Of a stretch of DNA of 40,027 bases, positions 25,697 through 33,244 are shown piece after piece. Source of the stretch: Nanobdellota archaeon (GTDB taxonomy: Archaea > Nanobdellota > Nanobdellia > Woesearchaeales > GW2011-AR4); assembly GCA_022564635.1 (NCBI GenBank), contig JADFLA010000007.1, positions 1 through 40,027 on the forward strand, written 5' to 3'. Each line of letters opens with the position of its first letter. Position 1 is the stretch's first letter. Made by a program: the position numbers and the translations under genes. Under the pieces are notes generated by a model. It was not told the DNA's origin. It ran no database searches and was given only the letters and a program-made list of their open reading frames with translations.

Positions 25697-26905
25697 TTAG
25701 GCCTGCTCTATAACAACAAGAGTATAATTTTTATTAAGATATTTTTTTGCAACTCTTTTTACATCATTAATTTTTACTTTTTTTATTTTATTGATATAAT
25801 TATTTGCTAATAATGCACTTTTTATTGTTTCCCAGAAAGCGAAATTGTCTGCTGCCTGGAAATTGTCTTCCATATTTAAGGTATAGTTTCCTTCAATGTA
25901 TGTTTTTGCTTCCTCAAATTCATTTTTGTTTATATTTTCAAGTTTCCTAAATTGTTGCATGATTATATTTTTTGCCTTTTCTATGTTTTTCTTGTCCAGA
26001 CCTGCAAAAACAGCAAAGATTCCATAATCATCTTCAGGATCGTTCTGGACACCTACTTGGTAAGCTAAACCATGTTTATTTCTTATTTCTTCGAAGATCC
26101 AGCCACTCTGCCCACGACCTAGAACACTATGTATAACATCCAGGACATAACTGTCGTTATGAGATCTGGAAGTTGTTTTGTATCCCAAAACCATATAAGA
26201 ATTGAATGTTTTCCTCTTCTCTACGAATTTTTTTGTTTTTGTTTGCAATGGTTCTTCAATTCTTTCCCTTATAATTAATTTTTTGGGTCGTAAATTGCTA
26301 AAATATTTTTCTACTTTTTCTTTTACTTTATCAATATTCCCAACAACAGAAATAATCATATTATTTGGTATATAATGTTTAGTATAGTAGTCATTTATTA
26401 TTTTTCTGTTAAAAGTTTTAACAGTTTTTTTGTTACCATAAGTGGGATTCTTTGCTGGGTGTTTCTCAAATAAGTTCTTTTGGAACAAAATCCATTGGTA
26501 TTGCTTTGGGTCATCATCTACCATATTTATTTCTTTTAATATTACTTTCTTTTCCTTTTCGATCATCTTATTTGGAAAAAGTGGATTAGCAACCATATCA
26601 GAAAGTATGTCTAAGGCTTTTTCAAATCTCTTATTTATTATTTTAATGAAATAAGCAGTCCTATTTTCGCTGGTATAAGCATTAAATTCTGCTCCATATT
26701 TTTCAATTTCGTTTGCTATTGTTCTGCTGTCTTTTCTGTTCTTTGTACCTTCAAAAAGCATATGTTCTAAAAAATGGGATATTCCGGCATTTTTCTTATT
26801 TTCATCATTAGAGCCAACTTTAAACATTACCTCAACTGCAACGGATTTAGATGAGTTTTTATCGAAAATTACTATAATACCGTTTTTTAGTCTGTATTTT
26901 TTCAT
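25697..26905 (-). CDS. M16-family zinc peptidase
   Basis: The 402-residue protein carries the inverted zinc motif HFLEH (His44, Glu47, His48) in AGISHFLEHMLFEGT and a distal glutamate in KEINMVDDDP about 76 residues later. The C-terminal half shows the second lobe, including YMVLGYKTTSR and SGWIFEEIRNKHGLAYQVG, where R and Y contact substrate in this family. It is the single-chain bacterial/mitochondrial processing-peptidase-like form, expected to cleave small or unfolded peptides. It heads a peptide-degradation neighbourhood and is divergent from the M24 gene, across repeat R2a. Confidence 0.9.
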   Translation of the reverse strand: MKKYRLKNGIIVIFDKNSSKSVAVEVMFKVGSNDENKKNAGISHFLEHMLFEGTKNRKDSRTIANEIEKYGAEFNAYTSENRTAYFIKIINKRFEKALDILSDMVANPLFPNKMIEKEKKVILKEINMVDDDPKQYQWILFQKNLFEKHPAKNPTYGNKKTVKTFNRKIINDYYTKHYIPNNMIISVVGNIDKVKEKVEKYFSNLRPKKLIIRERIEEPLQTKTKKFVEKRKTFNSYMVLGYKTTSRSHNDSYVLDVIHSVLGRGQSGWIFEEIRNKHGLAYQVGVQNDPEDDYGIFAVFAGLDKKNIEKAKNIIMQQFRKLENINKNEFEEAKTYIEGNYTLNMEDNFQAADNFAFWETIKSALLANNYINKIKKVKINDVKRVAKKYLNKNYTLVVIEQA

Positions 26906-26970
26906 TGTATTTTTCTTTTATAGGTACTTATTAAAGCTTTTTATTGTTTATTAAATGAAAACATTTAAAA

Positions 26971-27153
26971 TGTCAAAAACCATTCATCAAAGATAGGTGG
27001 CACGATTACATTATGTAACATAAATCAATGGTTTTTGTGTGAATTGCGAGAGCTCGCCTCTCGCTCGCTCAACTCACGGAATTCCACCAATTTAATCAAT
27101 GGTTTTCGAGCACTACTCATACCACCAATCTATGATTGGTGATATTCCGTTGT
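26971..27153 (+). repeat. Dispersed multi-hairpin element R2, copy a (with 39-nt nested module)
   Basis: This 183-nt element matches 30124-30268. Arm 1 is a stem AAAAACCATT with AATGGTTTTT; copy b has AAAAACCAC with GTGGTTTTT, so one pair changes from T-A to C-G while pairing is kept. A 39-nt hairpin module follows (27039-27077, GTGAA...TTGCGAG...CTCAC). The second half, CGGAATTCCACCAA onward, contains CACCAATC-TAT-GATTGGTG and ends ATTCCGTTGT. It lies between divergent M16 and M24 genes, ending 21 nt before the M24 start codon. Role unknown: leader RNA, operator array or MITE-like repeat. Confidence 0.75.
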
Positions 27154-27174
27154 ATAAAAATATCACAAAATACA

Positions 27175-28242
27175 ATGAAAATAAGAGAATTACAAAGAAT
27201 ATTGGATAAGAATAAACTGGATTTTGCTTTATTTTATAATCTTGGTATGGAAACAAACCCCAATATGATTTATTTCTCTGGTTATAGCGGTTTGGGAGCT
27301 TTAATAATTTCTAAAAATAAAAAATCGTTTCTAATAGTTCCGGAAATGGAATTTGAGAAAGCTAAGAATTCTATGATAAAAAAGGTTTATTCAATGGATA
27401 AAAAGAAATTTTTTGAGTCAATATATTCAATAATTAAAAAAAATAAGATCAAATCAAAAAAAATTGGAATAGACAATAATAATTTTACATTAAATTCGTA
27501 CAAACATTTTAAAAAACAATTTAGAGGAGTAAAAATAAAAGGTATTTCTTTGGATTGTTTAAAACTAAGGCAGATTAAGACAGAGAAAGAAGTACAAATA
27601 ATAAAAAAAGCATTCAATTATGGAAATAAGATATTAAGTAAAACTATAATTGATTTTAAGGATTTTAAAACTGAATCTGAAGTTGCTGGTTTTCTTGAGT
27701 ATGAATCAAAGAAACTAGGATTAGGTATATCTTTTAGCCCTATTGTTGCTTCTGGAAGTAATGGAAGCATGCCACATTACGAGCCTAGAAATGTTAAATT
27801 AAAAAAAGGTTTTTGTGTTATTGATTTTGGTATAAAGTATAAAGGTTATAATACAGATTGCACTAGAACAATATACTTGGGAAAAATAAACAATAAGGAA
27901 AAACAAATTTACAATTTTTTATTAGATATTCAAAGAAATATAATTAAAAATATTAAAATCGATGGTAATTGCGGCAAAATATACGGAAATTGTGTAAAGG
28001 ATTTGAAAAATTATTCTAGATATTTTATTCATGGTTTGGGTCATGGTATTGGTGTTGAGATACATGAATTGCCAAATTTAACCTTGAATTCTAAGGATAA
28101 GATTAGGGAGAATATGGTTTTTACGATAGAGCCTGGAATTTACATACCAAAGAGATTTGGGATAAGGATTGAGGATACTGTTTTGATGAGAAAGAAATTA
28201 GATATTTTGACTAAAGTGTCGAAAGATTTATTAATAATTTAG
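27175..28242 (+). CDS. M24-family Xaa-Pro aminopeptidase (prolidase-like)
   Basis: I start at ATG 27175 (355 residues, MKIRELQRILDKNK), the usual M24B N-terminus; the upstream in-frame codon at 27136 lies inside repeat R2a. An N-terminal creatinase-like domain (1-135) precedes the pita-bread domain. The metal ligands are visible: the Asp pair in VIDFGIKYKGYNTDCTRT, His in IHGLGHGIGVEIHE, Glu in FTIEPGIY and Glu in GIRIEDTVL, plus the substrate His in MPHYEP. It removes residues before proline from peptides. It ends 14 nt before the next gene, so they are co-transcribed. Confidence 0.92.
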   Translation: MKIRELQRILDKNKLDFALFYNLGMETNPNMIYFSGYSGLGALIISKNKKSFLIVPEMEFEKAKNSMIKKVYSMDKKKFFESIYSIIKKNKIKSKKIGIDNNNFTLNSYKHFKKQFRGVKIKGISLDCLKLRQIKTEKEVQIIKKAFNYGNKILSKTIIDFKDFKTESEVAGFLEYESKKLGLGISFSPIVASGSNGSMPHYEPRNVKLKKGFCVIDFGIKYKGYNTDCTRTIYLGKINNKEKQIYNFLLDIQRNIIKNIKIDGNCGKIYGNCVKDLKNYSRYFIHGLGHGIGVEIHELPNLTLNSKDKIRENMVFTIEPGIYIPKRFGIRIEDTVLMRKKLDILTKVSKDLLII

Positions 28243-28256
28243 AAATACAAATTTTT

Positions 28257-30029
28257 ATGAAATACGACGAAAAAAAGTTTTATTCTTCTGTTGAAGGGTA
28301 TAAAAAGATTTTAGGAGGTGTTAAGGCTAAATCTTTTTTAGTGGTTTTTGATATAAGGAACAAAAAGGCCTTTTTCTCTATTGCTCCTTTATCTAGGGCT
28401 ATACATGAATTAAGTGCTGATATTAGTGTTATGGGGATTGATAAAGAATCAAAAACTCTAGAAGCTTTGAATGATGTATGGAATGTGTTTAAGGAAAATA
28501 AAAAGGGAAAAGTTAATGAGAAGACTGAGGCTTTAATGAGTTTTATAGATGAAATAGAAAAAAGATCAAAAGGAAAGTTTATTGGGTTGTTTGAAGAACC
28601 GGATTATGTTTTAGAGGCAAAGGAATTTGGTTTTGAAAGAGACTTTACTTTACCATTCAAAGATGATTGGTTTAAAGAGCATAGGAGTAAAGAGTTGGAT
28701 GAAACATGTAAAAAAATATGGACAGATGTTTATAATTTAAAAAAGAATGAAAAGGTTTCTATTGGTTTTGTTTTAATACAAAAGCAAGAAATGCTTGGAC
28801 ATCCATTGGAAGATTATCTAGATTCTTATGCAATAATATTGCGGATGATGCTTAATTGCAAGGATGATAATAAAGTTACGATGGGAGCTTATACCCAAAG
28901 AAAATCTATGCTGGATAAAAGTGAGCGTATTTCGGAGTTAAAGGCTGTTTTATTGGGGTGTGAGTTGTGCAAGGAAGTAGATGAGGATATATTTAAAAAA
29001 TACAAAAAATTATCAAATTTGCTGAATTTAGAAAGGATTGAAGCAGTAGATGCTTCCTTTTTTATAGCTGGTAAAGGTTATCCTGGAAAGCATGTTTTTG
29101 GGGAGGTTATTGGTTACCCTTCCCTAAACAAAAAGACCAGGTGGCAGAGTCCTGGCCAGATGATATACAAGCTTGATTTCTATCCACAAACAAATTTGGA
29201 TGATAGAGAACCGAAAGCAAGGGTTGGTTTTACAGAAACTTTACCTATAGATGTTTTCATAGAAACATGCAATATTGATTGGAAAAAAATGAGAGAAAGA
29301 AACTATAAAATAAAGGAAATAGCAGATAAATGCAAACTTATTAAGGTTTGTGGAGAAAAAATTGATGGTTTTCAAACAAATTTTGAAGTGGGATTAATAA
29401 AGAAAGATGGTGTGCATAGATGGGTAAGAACTTCTGATACTGATGTTAGGGAGAAAATAAATTCAGAGTACCTAAAAAGAACCGGAATAAAAGCAGGGAC
29501 AATGGCTAATTTACCTGGGGGAGAGGCTTTTGTTACTCCGGAATATGTAAAAGGAACTATTGTTGGGGATGTTGTTATTAGTATTGACCAGAGCTATTTG
29601 TTATCAGATAAAGAGCCTTTAGTCATAGAATCTGATGGCAAGGAATATAAAATAATTTCAGGTCCAAAAGACATAATAAAGAAATTAGAGGAAAAAAAGA
29701 GAGAAGCATGGGAAATGATATTGAATCAAGAAAGGTTTAAGAGCCAACCTCAGGAAATTATAGATTTAAAAAAGAAAAACTTCAACATGATAAATGAATT
29801 TGCAATGAATACAAATCCAAATGCTAAGTTGTGTGACTATTTAATTGTAAATGAGAAGATAGCAAGGATGATACATGTTGCTTTAGGCAGCGGTTTTGAG
29901 CCTGACAGGGCATCAGAGTACCATATAGATATTGTCATAAACAGCCCAAGACAGAAAATGAATATTTATGGTATTGATGATAAAGGTAAGGAACATTGGA
30001 TCATTAAGAAAGGGGAGTTTGTTGTTTAA
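28257..30029 (+). CDS. Large M29-like aminopeptidase homolog with unique N-terminal half
   Basis: The 590-residue protein has no recognised N-terminal half (about 1-250). Its C-terminal half carries the M29 (aminopeptidase T) landmarks: NLPGGEAFVTPE, NEFAMNTNPNAK, and IHVALGSGFEPDRASEYHID, which supply the Glu, Glu, His and HxD metal ligands in the family. Typical M29 proteins are near 370-410 residues, so this is a long divergent member. The shorter gene at 30288 is a second M29 homolog. It belongs to the operon started by the M24 gene. A peptidase role is likely; substrate is unknown. Confidence 0.7.
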   Translation: MKYDEKKFYSSVEGYKKILGGVKAKSFLVVFDIRNKKAFFSIAPLSRAIHELSADISVMGIDKESKTLEALNDVWNVFKENKKGKVNEKTEALMSFIDEIEKRSKGKFIGLFEEPDYVLEAKEFGFERDFTLPFKDDWFKEHRSKELDETCKKIWTDVYNLKKNEKVSIGFVLIQKQEMLGHPLEDYLDSYAIILRMMLNCKDDNKVTMGAYTQRKSMLDKSERISELKAVLLGCELCKEVDEDIFKKYKKLSNLLNLERIEAVDASFFIAGKGYPGKHVFGEVIGYPSLNKKTRWQSPGQMIYKLDFYPQTNLDDREPKARVGFTETLPIDVFIETCNIDWKKMRERNYKIKEIADKCKLIKVCGEKIDGFQTNFEVGLIKKDGVHRWVRTSDTDVREKINSEYLKRTGIKAGTMANLPGGEAFVTPEYVKGTIVGDVVISIDQSYLLSDKEPLVIESDGKEYKIISGPKDIIKKLEEKKREAWEMILNQERFKSQPQEIIDLKKKNFNMINEFAMNTNPNAKLCDYLIVNEKIARMIHVALGSGFEPDRASEYHIDIVINSPRQKMNIYGIDDKGKEHWIIKKGEFVV

Positions 30030-30123
30030 TAATAAAGTACAATAATAAAAATTTTTCAATTATTAATCAAATTAAACAATAAAAACAATTAACATAAAAA
30101 TAATAATCAATAAATTTCAAATT

Positions 30124-30268
30124 TGTCAAAAACCACCCATCATAGATTGGTGGCATGATTTTATTAGCTACACATTTAGTGGTTTTTGATGCTCGGAATT
30201 CCACCAAGGATTAGTGATTTTCGAGCACTACTCATTCCACCAATCACAGATTGGTGGAATTCCGTTGT
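30124..30268 (+). repeat. Dispersed multi-hairpin element R2, copy b (without the 39-nt module)
   Basis: This 145-nt copy has arm 1 AAAAACCAC/GTGGTTTTT (9 bp). It also has a 14-bp perfect outer stem CGGAATTCCACCAA (about 30194-30207) with TTGGTGGAATTCCG, and an inner hairpin CCACCAATC-ACA-GATTGGTGG. The outer and inner stems use the same 3' strand and so exclude each other. The insert of copy a is absent: GGTTTTTGATGC runs straight to CGGAATTCC. The element ends 19 nt before the M29 start, just before a TATA-like TTTAAATAATTTAAAAT. Flanking 30030-30123 is AT-rich and featureless. Confidence 0.75.
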
Positions 30269-30287
30269 TTAAATAATTTAAAATAAA

Positions 30288-31232
30288 ATGTCAAAATATG
30301 CTGAAATTGTTCTGAATAAATGTTTGGGGTTAAAAAATAATGAAAAATTACTCATAGTTACTGATTCTAAGCTTTATGATATAGCAAAGATGTTTTTTGA
30401 TGAGGCTAAAAAAATAACAAATGATGTTAAATTTATTAAGATTCCAATACCAAAAGTCAATGGAACAGAGCCTAGCGAAGATGTTGCTAAAGAAATGCTA
30501 AAATACGATGTCGAGCTGCTGATAACTTCAAAATCGTTGAGTCATACAAAAGCAAGAAAAAATGCTTCTGATAAGGGTGCAAGAATAGTTACAATGCCTG
30601 GAATAACTGTAGGTACAATAAAAAGGACCATTGATATTGATTATAGTAAATTAGAAAAAGTGCATAAAAAGATTGCTGATATAATGGATAAAGGTGAATA
30701 TGTTAGGATAAAAACCACTTTAGGAACAAATATTGGCTTTTCTATTAATGGAAGGGAAGCATTTGGAAGGGGTTCTGGATTATTTACAAGAAAAGGTGCT
30801 TTTGGGAACCTGCCCACTGGTGAAATTTTTATTGCTCCTGTTGAAGGAACTGCAAATGGAACTTTTATAGCAGATGCTTCATTTGCTGGTATTGGTAAGC
30901 TAGAAAGGCCAATAAAGATTTATGTTGAAAATGGTTATGTAGTAAAGATTGAAGGAGATAAGGCAGAGGTTTTGGATGAGGTTTTGGATTCTGCAGGAAA
31001 AGAAGCGAGGAATATTGCGGAATTTGGCATAGGGACTAATGAAAATGCAAAGATTACTGGCAATATACTGGAGGATGAAAAAGTAATTGGGACGTGCCAC
31101 ATTGCTTTAGGCAATAATGCTGGTTTTGGTGGTAAGGTTAATGTGCAGCTGCATATCGATGGAATCATTAAAAAACCGACAATTTTTGTAGATAATAAAA
31201 AAATATTGGATGATGGGAGATTATTAATTTAA
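30288..31232 (+). CDS. M29-family aminopeptidase (aminopeptidase T-like)
   Basis: The 314-residue protein has NLPTGEIFIAPVEG, the EFGIGTNENAK block, and GTCHIALGNNAGFGG followed by QLHIDG. These are the Glu, Glu, His and HxD positions that bind two metals in M29 enzymes. It lacks part of the usual N-terminal domain and is shorter than characterised members (about 410). It should trim N-terminal residues from peptides in the cytoplasm. Repeat R2b lies directly upstream, and the related R2a precedes the M24 gene, suggesting shared control of the aminopeptidases. Confidence 0.88.
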   Translation: MSKYAEIVLNKCLGLKNNEKLLIVTDSKLYDIAKMFFDEAKKITNDVKFIKIPIPKVNGTEPSEDVAKEMLKYDVELLITSKSLSHTKARKNASDKGARIVTMPGITVGTIKRTIDIDYSKLEKVHKKIADIMDKGEYVRIKTTLGTNIGFSINGREAFGRGSGLFTRKGAFGNLPTGEIFIAPVEGTANGTFIADASFAGIGKLERPIKIYVENGYVVKIEGDKAEVLDEVLDSAGKEARNIAEFGIGTNENAKITGNILEDEKVIGTCHIALGNNAGFGGKVNVQLHIDGIIKKPTIFVDNKKILDDGRLLI

Positions 31233-31246
31233 TCAACTTTAGCTAT

Positions 31247-31438
31247 AAAAAATAGAGCTGTGCCAGAGCGGACTGAAGTAAAAATGGTGCATCTTGATTG
31301 CATTTTTTAAATATTATTCCGTCAAGATACACACCATTTTAATTGATGTCATTTCTTGCTTGTTCCCACCCACCTCCCCGTGAATTGCGAGCGACTCGCA
31401 GTTGCTCGTCGCGTTCACTAGGCACAACTCTATTTTTT
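31247..31438 (+). repeat. Three-way hairpin element R3, closed by an 18-bp stem, with 39-nt module
   Basis: AAAAAATAGAGCTGTGCC (31247-31264) pairs with GGCACAACTCTATTTTTT (31421-31438), 17 of 18 positions. Inside are a long hairpin (AAAATGGTG/CACCATTTT plus ATCTTGA/TCAAGAT, 31281-31340) and a 39-nt module (31380-31418, GTGAATTGCGAG...TTCAC). It occupies most of the gap between the M29 and PAN genes. The element is far more GC-rich than its surroundings at its ends. It could be an independent structured RNA (a U-run follows the closing stem) or a MITE; no flanking target duplication is obvious. Confidence 0.7.
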
Positions 31439-31462
31439 GGATGAAGCAAATTTAATCAAAAC

Positions 31463-31473
31463 CTTTTTAAATG
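31463..31473 (+). promoter_or_regulatory. TATA box of the PAN gene
   Basis: The AT-rich box CTTTTTAAATG, centred about 27 nt before ATG 31495, implies a leaderless transcript starting next to the gene and after element R3. Confidence 0.5.
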
Positions 31474-31494
31474 TAAATATACTATAAATATGGA

Positions 31495-32640
31495 ATGACT
31501 ACAAAAGAAAAAAATATCTTGGATAGTGTAATATACAGCTATACCTCAAACACTAGCCAGACAGGTGAGGAAAACCAGATTCTTAAGGAGACTGTAAGCA
31601 AGTTAAAAGAAGAGCTTGACAAATTTAAAGTTCCTCCTTTAATGGTTTCTGAGGTTAGAAATGTCTTTGGGAAGGATGCCATAATAAGGCTGCCAAATGG
31701 CAATCAGTTCTATGTAAATATTTCTGAAGAATGCGGCAAGGTTAAGCCTGGGGATATGATTTTAGCAGACCAAAAAAACTTAACAATAATCAGAAAAATA
31801 CCAACAACAAGGAAGTTTGATATAGAGAGTTTTGTAATAATGGAAAAGCCAAAGGTTTCCTGGGATAATATAGGTGGCTTGGATGATCAAGTACGAGAAA
31901 TAAAAGAAGTTGTTGAACTTCCTCTAAAAAAACCAGAATTGTTTAAAAAAGTTGGTATTACGCCACCTAAAGGTATTTTGCTTTATGGAAGTCCTGGTAC
32001 TGGAAAAACATTATTGGCAAAGGCTGTTGCTTCATCCACAAACTCTACCTTTATACAGATTGTTGCTTCTGAACTAGTGCAAAAATTTATAGGGGAGGGA
32101 GCAAAAATGGTCAAGGAAATTTTTGAGCTTGCAAGGAAAAAGGCTCCTTCTATTATTTTTATTGATGAATTAGATGCGCTAGCTTCTAAAAGGATTGAGA
32201 TTGGAACTAGTGGGGAGAGAGAAGTAAATAGAACGTTTATGCAGTTGTTAGCAGAAATAGATGGTTTTAATCCTTTAGATAATGTAAAAGTTATAGGTGC
32301 TACAAATAGGAAAGATATATTAGATGCTGCTGTTATAAGGCCCGGGAGATTAGACAGATTGATACATATTCCATTGCCAAAAAATGAAGGCAGGTTAGAG
32401 ATTTTGAAAATTCACAGCAAGAACATGACTTTAGGAAAAGATGTAGATTTGGACAATATATCCTCTCTAATGGAAGATCTATCCGGGGCTGAGATCAGGG
32501 CAGTCTGCACAGAAGCCGGGTATTTCGCAATAAGGGAAAATAGAGTAAAGATAACAAGAAAAGATCTTTTAAAAGGGATAGATAAGGTGAGGCAGGAAGA
32601 AGCAACGGAAGGGGAAGATTATATGAGGATGTTTGGGTAG
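31495..32640 (+). CDS. pan: Proteasome-activating nucleotidase (PAN, AAA ATPase)
   Basis: The 381-residue protein has a short N-terminal coiled coil (ENQILKETVSKLKEELDKFK), an OB domain (VSEVRNVFGKDAIIRLPNG), and an AAA module. The AAA module has Walker A GSPGTGKTLLAKA, Walker B IIFIDELDALAS, and sensor and arginine-finger segments GATNRKD and RPGRLDR. The ring unfolds proteins and feeds them into the 20S proteasome. Archaeal PAN normally ends in an HbYX tail that opens the gate; here the end is RMFG, so Phe replaces the Tyr. Length is slightly below the usual 400-430, mostly at the N-terminus. No proteasome subunit gene is in the window. Confidence 0.93.
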   Translation: MTTKEKNILDSVIYSYTSNTSQTGEENQILKETVSKLKEELDKFKVPPLMVSEVRNVFGKDAIIRLPNGNQFYVNISEECGKVKPGDMILADQKNLTIIRKIPTTRKFDIESFVIMEKPKVSWDNIGGLDDQVREIKEVVELPLKKPELFKKVGITPPKGILLYGSPGTGKTLLAKAVASSTNSTFIQIVASELVQKFIGEGAKMVKEIFELARKKAPSIIFIDELDALASKRIEIGTSGEREVNRTFMQLLAEIDGFNPLDNVKVIGATNRKDILDAAVIRPGRLDRLIHIPLPKNEGRLEILKIHSKNMTLGKDVDLDNISSLMEDLSGAEIRAVCTEAGYFAIRENRVKITRKDLLKGIDKVRQEEATEGEDYMRMFG

Positions 32641-32656
32641 GAGCTTCAAAATAATA

Positions 32657-32667
32657 ATTTTATATAA
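32657..32667 (+). promoter_or_regulatory. TATA box of the hypothetical gene at 32690
   Basis: TTTTATATAAT, centred about 27 nt before ATG 32690, fits a leaderless transcript, which supports that this is a real gene. Confidence 0.5.
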
Positions 32668-32689
32668 TACGTAAGTGTTCTTATAAAAT

Positions 32690-33109
32690 ATGACACAACA
32701 AATGGATATTGGTGCCGGGTATTCAGCAACGGTTGATTATGGAAATTTAGTACAGCGATATCAGTCACTTACCGAACATATTAGCAGCATAAAACGGTTT
32801 GAACAAGAGGGGAAAGTAAAAAAAGCATATTTAGGTGCTAAACGAGAACATCTAGGAACAGAAAATCACCATGATACTCAATTTATTCAAAACATGACAG
32901 GAGCTTATGATACTTGGGAACAACTCTGGCAATATAACTATAGAGCTAGGAGGGCTTTGGCTATTAGTTCGGCTAATGACCTTCTAAGACTCATTGCTGA
33001 CTATAGGGGTAATTTCCCTAGCGAGTTAGTCCAAAGATTAAATCCTGAATTAGAGGGTATAGAAGCTGGGTGCCAGATCGCATTGGGATTGCCATCAAGT
33101 ATGGAATAA
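32690..33109 (+). CDS. Hypothetical protein, helical, no recognised family
   Basis: The 139-residue product begins MTQQMDIGAGYSATVDYGNL and appears largely helical with many Q, E, R and aromatic residues (YDTWEQLWQYNYRARRALAI). It has no signal peptide, no membrane segment and one cysteine near the end. A TATA box at the leaderless distance and normal composition support expression. It stands alone between PAN and the small-RNA candidate. I do not recognise it; a functional link with the proteasome ATPase is possible from position only. Confidence 0.6.
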   Translation: MTQQMDIGAGYSATVDYGNLVQRYQSLTEHISSIKRFEQEGKVKKAYLGAKREHLGTENHHDTQFIQNMTGAYDTWEQLWQYNYRARRALAISSANDLLRLIADYRGNFPSELVQRLNPELEGIEAGCQIALGLPSSME

Positions 33110-33144
33110 ATTTTAAATTTGTATTTCTCTTTTTTAGAAAAATG

Positions 33145-33209
33145 TGTGCTCGTCAGTTACTTCCGTCAGTCATCCTTTCGTCCTAGGGTGTTCACCAACT
33201 CATCGCACA
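33145..33209 (-). ncRNA. Candidate box C/D-type small RNA
   Basis: This GC-rich island between PAN-side and trm5 genes reads, on the minus strand, a 5-bp terminal stem TGTGC/GCACA. The stem is flanked by a box C-like GCGATGA (33206-33200; consensus RTGATGA) and a perfect box D CTGA (33156-33153). The C-to-D span is about 54 nt, typical of archaeal C/D sRNAs. An inner GGATGA may serve as C'. A TATA box ATTTATAAAAT (33240-33230) lies 26 nt before the 5' end and a T-run follows (CATTTTTCT). The box C deviates at one base and D' is unclear, so this is a candidate. Confidence 0.42.
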
Positions 33210-33244
33210 GTACAATAGTAATACATTATATTTTATAAATTTTA

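Noticed and set aside
31255-31430. Possible intron-containing tRNA in R3 (the stretch GTGCCAGAGCGGACTGAAG recalls a tRNA-Leu D arm)
   Set aside because: There is no anticodon arm, no T-arm consensus GTTCRANNC followed by a matching acceptor stem, and the closing stem is far longer than 7 bp.
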